A stretch of DNA of 21,754 nt from Bdellovibrionales bacterium (lineage in GTDB: Bacteria > Bdellovibrionota > Bdellovibrionia > Bdellovibrionales > UBA1609), in assembly GCA_016716765.1 (NCBI GenBank), contig JADJVA010000003.1, forward strand, positions 1 through 21,754, read 5' to 3'. Each line of letters begins with the position of its first letter. Positions within the stretch are counted from its first letter, which is position 1. The position numbers were made by a program, and so were the translations under genes. Positions 16,130 through 21,754 of the stretch are shown one piece after another. Below the pieces are notes generated by a model. That model made no database searches. It was not told where the DNA came from and worked only from the letters and a program-made list of their open reading frames with translations.

Positions 16130-16873
16130 ATGAGAAAAAAAATTCTGATCGCCCTTTTCATGATGAATAACCTGGCTTTCGCTGAAACTCCAAAAATCAT
16201 GAATGATTTGGTGTCGCTGCGGAGTGAAATTGAAATTCTCAGTAACGAACTGGAAGCTTCTCAAAAGGAAAAGCAGGCTGAACTTGATATGTGGATGCAG
16301 AAACGTCTGGAAATCGAGTCGAATTTGCAAAAAGAGAAGATGAGGCATGTTCAGATTGCAGAAAGAGACCTGCGACATTCCGCTCTCACCAAGGCTCATG
16401 AAAAAATAGAGCCTCAGGGGAAATCGCAATTGTTGGATGGCATTCGTGAAGCCAAAAATTGGGTAGATACTTCTCTTCCTTTTTCGAAGGAGCAGAGAAA
16501 AGCTCGACTCGAGAGCCTTGAGAGCCGTCTAGAGCGTGGGATGGAGTCACCGGAGATCCTGGGAGCCGAGCTCTGGGCGTTTTATGAAAGTGAGATTAAG
16601 TTGGGAACGCAAAATGAATTTCGTATCATAGATTTTGACTTTCCTCGAGGGCGCGAGAAAGTGGAAGCCGTGCGCTTGGGCCTTTATACAATGTTTATTA
16701 GGCAAGTCGATGGCGAGATGAAAGAGGTTGTAAGAGGGGAAAGTGGTTGGGCCACCAAGAGTCTGTCAAAGAAACAAGAGCAGGAGGTCGTCCGTCTTAT
16801 GGAAGATTTGAAACAGAAAAGGAAGAGCGGAGTCTATTTCTTGCCACTTTCTGAACGGTCGGGTGCTTTATGA
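16130..16873 (+). CDS. DUF3450-like periplasmic coiled-coil protein
   Basis: A 247-residue exported coiled-coil protein. A signal peptide (MRKKILIALFMMNNLAFA, cleaved after residue 18) is followed by a long coiled coil (about 22-95; LRSEIEILSNELEASQKEKQ). The C-terminal third has the pattern of DUF3450 proteins of TonB2 operons: FRIIDFDFPRGREKVEAVRL, GLYTMFIRQVDGEMKEVV, GESGWATKSLSKKQ and a closing VYFLPL. The start ATG 16130 has only an adjacent GAGGAG, with poor spacing. It overlaps the next gene by 4 bp (ATGA at 16870-16873), indicating translational coupling. In TonB2 systems the DUF3450 gene precedes ttpC, as here. The family role is thought to be structural support of the transducer in the periplasm. 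The match is by pattern, not by search. Confidence 0.7.
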   Translation: MRKKILIALFMMNNLAFAETPKIMNDLVSLRSEIEILSNELEASQKEKQAELDMWMQKRLEIESNLQKEKMRHVQIAERDLRHSALTKAHEKIEPQGKSQLLDGIREAKNWVDTSLPFSKEQRKARLESLESRLERGMESPEILGAELWAFYESEIKLGTQNEFRIIDFDFPRGREKVEAVRLGLYTMFIRQVDGEMKEVVRGESGWATKSLSKKQEQEVVRLMEDLKQKRKSGVYFLPLSERSGAL

Positions 16874-17664
16874 AAATGAGAGCTTGGCGTATTTTGATGT
16901 ATTTTCTGTTTGTTCCTTTTGCTCAGGCCGAAAACCTGGATTTAGAAAAAGCGTTTCAGATTGAATACTCATATTTGATCTCTCAGAGAGAGGCTCTGTT
17001 GCGTCAGAAAAAAATGATGGAGAAGAAATTTGACGAGCGAATTGGCTTGGTGAAGAATCGGTTGGATATGGCCCAAAAGGAATTGGCCAAAATGACCGTA
17101 AAAAATGATGATGAGTTTGAGGCTTTGGCGGGATTGGATAAAAAAAGACGTGACCTCAATAGAGGAGAGACCTCGTTTGAAGCAATCTATCGAAAATCAG
17201 CAAAAGTATTAAATGAAGCTGAAAGGTCTCTTCGCTTTCAGGAAAGGCAGGAGAAGGCAGAAGTTATCGCTCCAGACGGGCCTGGCGTTGGGAGTCTGAG
17301 TCCGATTTTCTCACGATCAAAAAAGTTGTTGGAAGCTTTGGCGAGTTCAGAGAGATTCTCGGGCTACTATCTGGACGAGCAGGATACTCTTCGGAGAGGA
17401 GAGGTGACAAGACTCGGGCAGGTTACTGCCTTCTTGAGCGGACAACATGGGAATGACAATGCTAGGTCCAGCGGTAACGGTACATTGAAGGCACTCAATA
17501 GATCCACCGACAGTTTCTATCTTTTTGATAATTTATATGAGGCGGCTCAGTTTAAACTTCCGGGGACATGGGTTGAGCGTCTGGCTGACTCAGGTCCAGC
17601 CTTATTTTTGTTAATGATGTTAGGAGTGGTGGCTGGTCTGTTCTTTGTATTGGTAAAAATATAG
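16870..17664 (+). CDS. TtpC-like periplasmic coiled-coil protein, ExbB domain absent
   Basis: 264 residues: signal peptide (ILMYFLFVPFAQA, ending near 20), a long coiled coil (about 25-135; YLISQREALLRQKKMMEKKF), a periplasmic middle (about 135-240) with FSGYYLDEQDTLRRGEVTRL, and one C-terminal transmembrane helix (about 243-264; LFLLMMLGVVAGLFFVLVKI). This layout equals the N-terminal half of TtpC, the extra subunit of TonB2 systems. TtpC normally continues into an ExbB/MotA-type channel domain. Here the protein ends within three residues of the first membrane helix, and the next gene (TonB) starts 3 bases later, so no channel domain is lost to frameshift. A separate exbB is present upstream. 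It overlaps the preceding gene by 4 bp. It is either a split design or a related protein with TtpC-like architecture. Confidence 0.65.
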   Translation: MKMRAWRILMYFLFVPFAQAENLDLEKAFQIEYSYLISQREALLRQKKMMEKKFDERIGLVKNRLDMAQKELAKMTVKNDDEFEALAGLDKKRRDLNRGETSFEAIYRKSAKVLNEAERSLRFQERQEKAEVIAPDGPGVGSLSPIFSRSKKLLEALASSERFSGYYLDEQDTLRRGEVTRLGQVTAFLSGQHGNDNARSSGNGTLKALNRSTDSFYLFDNLYEAAQFKLPGTWVERLADSGPALFLLMMLGVVAGLFFVLVKI

Positions 17665-17667
17665 CCG

Positions 17668-18290
17668 ATGGGAAAGTTAGTTTGCTTTCTTATAGCCGTG
17701 GGATTTTTTGTAATGTCGCTAGGGCTTGTGTCCAATTTTTTGCACTCGATCCGGAGACAATTGCGATCGCCTGCTTCTTCGGGGGCCAAAGCCTGTTCCA
17801 ATTAAGATCGCTGAAGCTAAAAGGAAGCCTTCGCTACCGCGTGAAGTGCCGAAGCCAATTTTGGAAAAATCGCTCACAGCTTTGGCACCAGAGTCATCTC
17901 GTGATTCGCTCAAAGAATTAGGAGGAGTTGGTTTCGGCGGCTCGGGAACAGGATTGGCCGTTGGCGGATCAGGAGGTTTTGGCACTGGCGTAGCTAATAT
18001 TGTCAATGAACGCGGAGCGAATGACCGCTCGCCACGGGTGCTCTCTCGCAATCCTCCCGAATATCCACCTCTGGCTCGGCAAAAAGGCCTATCTGGATTT
18101 GTTGTTTAAAGATCTACGTGGATAGGAGTGGTATCGTGGAAGATGTGAAGATCGCAGAAAGTGTGCCAGGGGAATCTTTGATCAGGCCGCAATATTGGCT
18201 GTGCGCGCTTGGAAATTCGATCCTGCGATCAAAAATGGACAAGTGGTGGCTGAATGGGCCACACAGAAGGTGAAGTTCGAGTTGAATTGA
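17668..18290 (+). pseudogene. tonB: TonB (three apparent frameshifts)
   Basis: TonB spans the periplasm to energise the receptor. The reading starts at ATG 17668, 3 bases after the previous stop, with an N-terminal membrane anchor (KLVCFLIAVGFFVMSLGLVS). The frame breaks at a G5 run (17781-17785); with four Gs it continues SSGPKPVPIKIAEAKRKP, the Pro/Lys-rich spacer, followed by PREVPKPILEKS and a Gly-rich stretch. The C-terminal domain begins RNPPEYPPLARQKGLSGFVV, then breaks at a T3 run (18104-18106); one more T gives KIYVDRSGIVEDVKIAESVP. A G4 run (18169-18172) needs one more G to give GGIFDQAAILAVRAWKFDPA and KVKFELN, stop at 18288-18290. The corrected protein is 207 residues, a normal TonB. 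The three conserved blocks of the TonB C-terminal fold are all present, so identity is strong. Confidence 0.85.
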
Positions 18291-18307
18291 GTTGACGTGA
18301 GGAAAAC

Positions 18308-19408
18308 ATGATTGAATTTCTAATAGCAATATTCCTTGGATGCAGCCCTTCCGTTGCGGCGGTAGTGGAGCCACTGTATGACGAGTTGAGCGAGCTAGAT
18401 CTCGTTGAAGTTCTCATTCGAGACGATAAGTTGGATTTAGCTCAACAGGAGTTAGAGGGGAAGCCTCAATCAAGCCGCTATTGGATTCTTCGCGGCCATC
18501 TTGAAATGGCGAGGAAAAATTTTTCTCAAGGCTTGTATAGCTATCCAGAAATCTGAACCCTCTCAGTGGAGAGAAGTTTGTTCTTGGCGAGATCCTCGTA
18601 TGGACTTCAAGAATATGAAGATTGTCGAGAACAGTACAGGCAAAGTGGTCATTTATGGAAGAAATCCGAAGAGGGCATCGTTGCCAAATCAAAGTGTGAG
18701 TTTCAAACTAAGTTTTGGCAAGAGGCCTTGGACTCATTGGAGCAGGGGGAGGTGGTGTTTAAATCATTTTCTCTAAAAAGAGAGCATGTGGCTCTTCTTT
18801 TAGATCTAGGTTTAAATCAGCTCGCCTTGAGACTCGCGACATCTGAACCTGGCTCTGTTCGGAGCAGTGAACTGCTCTCTTTGGCCCAACTGTTTTCAGA
18901 GAAGAAGGCAACCAAAGAAAATCTCGTCTTTGTCGAATATGCGCGTGCGATGGCCCCGAGGGATATTGAGATCCAAGCCCTGTCAGCGCAGCTTGCCTTT
19001 CAGAACGGACAGCTTCGTACCACTCTTGATAGCCTTATCCGATCGGCCGCATTGAGTCCGCGGTACCACTTTCATGTCGCAGAACTTTATCGGGAAATGG
19101 GTAAAATTGAGCAAGCCACATTTCATTCTCAGTTCATTCAAGATTCCAAAGAACGCCTTCGCTCACGCATGGCAATTTACTTAGATCAAAAAAACTACTC
19201 TCTGGTCGCTTCGATGGATTCTCTTATGGGCCGCGAGGCAGGAGTTGGTGATGATGAGGCACGATATGCGGTGGCCTATGCTCTTTTGCTCAGGGCAACT
19301 TCGACCGCTCGCTCACTTATCTGAATTCAATTCGTCAGAGCAGCTTGATCGAAAAGACCAGTCAGCTAAAAGACTTTGAAAGAGGCCCGCGATGGTTTGG
19401 ATCTTTAA
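18308..19408 (+). pseudogene. TPR-repeat protein of the TonB2-type operon (frameshifted)
   Basis: Last gene of the operon. GTGAGG precedes ATG 18308. A hydrophobic start (IEFLIAIFLGCSPSVAAV) looks like a signal peptide. Helical repeats follow: LDLVEVLIRDDKLDLAQQEL, SRYWILRGHLEMARKNF, WQEALDSLEQGEVVF, ENLVFVEYARAMAPRDIEIQ, AQLAFQNGQLRTTLDSLIRS, YHFHVAELYREMGKIEQATF and YALLLRGNFDRSLTYLNSIR. Such helix pairs fit tetratricopeptide repeats, and a TPR gene commonly closes TonB2 operons. The frame breaks at T5 (18520-18524), near 18572, at G3 (19293-19295) and at A4 (19368-19371). The corrected product is 366 residues, ending LKTLKEARDGLDL at TAA 19406-19408. That stop overlaps the convergent minus-strand gene's stop at 19405-19407. 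The long middle frame (18566-19324) is intact. Confidence 0.7.
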
Positions 19409-20560
19409 GGTGCAAGGGTTCTCTCGAGATCAATACAACTTGTCCTAAATATTTGATCACAGTGAGAATAACTGAGTTTCAGGAGTGAGCGAAGTCGAGC
19501 GTCTTCTTCCTGAACATTCTCAAATCCAGTGTATTTTGGTCTCGTTTTCAAATCAAAATGTTGTTGGTAAATTCTGAGCTTCACTTCCTCTGATGACTGA
19601 GTGTCGCCGAAGTCATCGTTTACCAATTTTTGAACGAGAGGATCTCTGAGATAGCTCAGCATAATTTCGGGTGTGTACTGAAAAATCCCGGACAGGCCTC
19701 TCTTTTTCGAGCGAGAAAAATCGATACCAAGAAGCGATTCGTTCCTTTTCAATCAAAAACCAATTCTTGCCATTTTGGCTTTGGTCTTGGCCTTTGCCTG
19801 CTGAATCAACGGGCACAGTCTGTTCCCTTCTAAAGAGACACTCTCCCGATCCTAAAACAGGGTACCCACTAATTTGATCGGAAAGCCACATTGTCACCAG
19901 CAACTGAGGTGAAAAACACTGGGAGATCTCGGCATAGGATAAGGCCTCGTCCCTCCAAAACTTCAGAAGATCTAAGTCGAAAAATTGAAAAGGCACACTA
20001 GCTCATTGCAAGTCAAAACAGCCCAGGAAATGTCGTGGAGATTGATCTGATCTTTATACCGGGCAACTGCTGTTTTGACGAAATTCCGCCTCCAGAAATG
20101 ACCGGAGCACTGTTTCGCTGTCCACCGCGAAAATAAATCCAGATATCTCCAGTTACCTTTGCGCGAATCGTTCTCGCAGTTTCCATGCATTCATCTCGAA
20201 ATGAAAGAGGATGACGACAGACTCCGTCCATATTTTACCCACCAGTTCTGTTCCGGGATTTGTCCTAAAGGCCTCGGGCCTATTATTGTAGCCAAACTTG
20301 AAATAAGGAATTGTGAGTCAACTCAGGTCCTTGATGTCCTACGACCTGCAACTCCATTAAGGACCCTCCTCTCAGCACCCAAAATGACCCACAGTGGGTC
20401 GGTTGATGAACTCGAAAATATCAATTTTCCTGTCCTTGTCTTCACTGTCGGGGTCTGTTGACAGATATATTTTCAACAAGCCCCAGCCCGTTTGCAATAG
20501 CGAAAATCGGCTAGCCTGCCACAAATCGTCAGTTGCTGATTTCGCACACAATGTATAGAG
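19405..20560 (-). pseudogene. unrecognised gene, multiply frameshifted
   Basis: Coding runs leftward from about 20560 to TAA 19405 through several frames. Pieces in order: ATDDLWQASRFSLLQTGWGL and KDRKIDIFEFINRPTVGHFG; LRGGSLMELQVVGHQGPELT; YNNRPEAFRTNPGTELVGKI; SFRDECMETARTIRAKVTGD then IWIYFRGGQRNSAPVISGGG; INLHDISWAVLTCNELV; FQFFDLDLLKFWRDEALSYA with QCFSPQLLVTMWLSDQISGY; then LLGIDFSRSKKRGLSGIFQY and the C-terminal ARLRSLLKLSYSHCDQIFRT. Adjacent pieces meet end to end, so it is one gene of about 370-390 residues, broken by six or so one-base shifts. No start codon is evident. I recognise no domain. It is convergent with the TonB operon and divergent from the TolC-like gene. Gene decay and assembly error are both possible. 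Confidence 0.5.
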
Positions 20561-20699
20561 CCCGAGCCTCGTTGAGGCGTGTTCGCGCTTTCGAAAGAAA
20601 TTGTATCGAGTTTTATCTTGTTTGATGGAATTTTAGTTCGAGATCAAGGGCAACGGCTAAGGAAGAGGGAACTCTTTGCTGTAATAGGTTGTTGTTATC
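20561..20699. other. probable divergent promoter region
   Basis: This lies between the start of the broken minus-strand gene and the TolC-like gene. Frames here give only short, doubtful protein-like pieces (minus: ARTRLNEARALYIVC). No repeats or hairpins stand out. Confidence 0.3.
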
Positions 20700-21754
20700 G
20701 CTTTTCGCTAGGGCTGACGAGGGCGAAGGCTGGAGAAATCGGTATTTACTCTTAAGGACTCCATTTTGTTTGCTCGAGATAACTCCCAGCCTTCGATGAT
20801 TTGGAAGCGAAAACCTTGCAGATTTCGAAATGAATGAAAAATCGGCGGCTTTAAAATACTTCCTTCTCTTGATCTGGTTGCGAAAAACGGATTGAGCGGA
20901 AGCTCTCCGAAATGCCTTTGGGCGCCCAAGTGAATTCAGTTTGGGTCTTACTGAATCGCTTTACGACAATGGGGGCCTCTCGCGCGAATCATCAGATTGC
21001 AATACTTGACAAAAATATAGGTCTGAGTTGGAGTTTGAGGACAAAAGCTAAATTGGCATTGGACGTCGCGACTCGTTTTGTTGATTATTCTTTAAAATTG
21101 AAACTACTTGATATTCAGGAACGTCAGCTGAAGCTAGTCAAAACAGAATTCGAAATGGTCTCGAATGGCTACCACCGGGGATTAAAAACCAAGCGAGTTT
21201 CCTCCGATTCCAAGTCGTATCCAATTCGCCGAGAAATTGATGTGACGGACGCAAAAAATAATGTGATATATCTCGTCAGAGCTGCTCAAGGTTATTGGAG
21301 CAAAATCAGAGAGAGCCCTGGTAAAGGTTTGCGCCTGTAAATCTCGATTCCATTTTGATTCTCCCACCGAATTGCCAGCAAGGATTGAAGATCATCTTCA
21401 ATAACGACCGGCAATCCTTGAAAATGAATCGTCTTGGAGTGGATTTGGTTCGTAAAAAATCTTCCTGAATGGCTGTTAACAGCTGGACTGGCCTATTCGA
21501 GCAGCGACTACCTAGGCACTCAGAAAAGTTTTTCCGATAATGCAAAGATTGGGTGGGAAGCGCTTGCTCGTTGTTAAATATAATTTTATGGATTGGGGCA
21601 CGCGTGCCCGTGATTATGAAATCTCCGTCCAGAAGGACATGATCAAAAGCAATGAGATAGATACTTCCCTTCTGAAGCTTGCAGGCCACGCTCAATCAAT
21701 TGAATTCCGAGAGAAGCGAAAATGTGCGTAAAAGCTATCACTTGGCAAAAGAGT
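20700..21754 (+). pseudogene. TolC-family outer-membrane efflux protein, frameshifted, cut by right edge
   Basis: TolC-type proteins form the outer-membrane exit duct of efflux pumps and type I secretion. Pieces in order: VFTLKDSILFARDNS (20730 on), PAFDDLEAKTLQISK, MNEKSAALKYF and SLDLVAKNGLSGSSP (to about 20925), which is the N-terminal helix and first strand. Then comes an open frame 20912-21340 with ANHQIAILDKNIGLSWSL (strand) and the long helix KAKLALDVATRFVDYSLKLK LLDIQERQLKLV ... GLKTKR. The next piece (21215-21260) reads FLRFQVVSNSPR then EIDVTDAKNNVIYLVRA. Near the end, GLAYSSSDYLGTQKS and KYNFMDWGTRARDYEISVQK match the second-repeat strand-helix junction of the family. At least six shifts. 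The start is not found; a weak signal-like LLLSLFARADEG lies at about 20690-20720. The gene continues beyond 21754. Confidence 0.6.

Noticed and set aside
15923..16429. Minus-strand 168-codon frame opposite exbD and the DUF3450-like gene
   Set aside because: It lies across the boundary of two intact, recognisable plus-strand genes.
20612..20929. Open minus-strand frame reading RKYFKAADFSFISKS
   Set aside because: The plus strand here carries the N-terminal TolC-like helix and strand; the minus frame has no start site.
1..21754. CRISPR array, tRNA, rRNA, insertion sequence or phage genes
   Set aside because: I saw no regular spaced repeats, cloverleaf-like segments, transposase motifs or phage structural genes in either strand.

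Overview
The window reads like a stretch of chromosome from a Gram-negative, outer-membrane-bearing predator-type or free-living bacterium of the Bdellovibrionota / deltaproteobacterial kind. That placement is an inference from gene content: Sec-exported and lipoprotein genes in unusual number, a TonB2-type energy-transduction operon, and secreted Cys/Gly-rich proteins next to a trypsin-like protease. No rRNA, tRNA or housekeeping marker is present to prove it.

Layout. Positions 1 to about 7492 are read from the minus strand: a FAD-dependent amine oxidase with a signal peptide (7492-6038), a doubtful small frame (6041-5796), a secreted trypsin-like serine protease (5701-4481), a Cys-rich and Gly-rich secreted protein (4230-2139, frameshifted), an unrecognised secreted protein (1963-618, multiply frameshifted) and the remains of another gene running off the left edge. 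A small conserved-looking plus-strand gene (7909-8154) and a minus-strand lipoprotein (9484-8255) converge on a strong hairpin terminator (8183-8212).

From 9784 to 19408 every gene is on the plus strand and the spacing is tight, so this is probably one operon. Its order is: beta-helix-like exported protein, TonB-dependent receptor, ankyrin lipoprotein, ExbB, ExbD, DUF3450-like coiled-coil protein, a TtpC-like periplasmic coiled-coil protein lacking the ExbB channel domain, TonB, and a TPR protein. The last six resemble the TonB2 module (DUF3450/TtpC/ExbB2/ExbD2/TonB2/TPR). The first three look like a dedicated outer-membrane front end. Together they would import, or act mechanically on, an unknown substrate at the outer membrane, powered by the proton motive force. 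Three 11-bp-phased half-sites upstream of 9784 are a candidate control site. This operon is the most interesting part of the window.

The right end holds a heavily frameshifted, unrecognised minus-strand gene (about 20560-19405) that meets the operon tail stop-to-stop, and a frameshifted TolC-family outer-membrane factor (about 20700 to beyond the window).

A second theme is frameshifts. Many long genes are broken by one-base indels, nearly all in mononucleotide runs, while the protein reads through sensibly in the next frame and no nonsense substitutions are seen. Four of five breaks in ExbB, TonB, the receptor and the beta-helix gene sit in runs of 4-7 bases. This looks more like uncorrected long-read assembly error than true gene decay, but the DNA alone cannot settle it. 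I treat broken genes as real genes and give the corrected reading.
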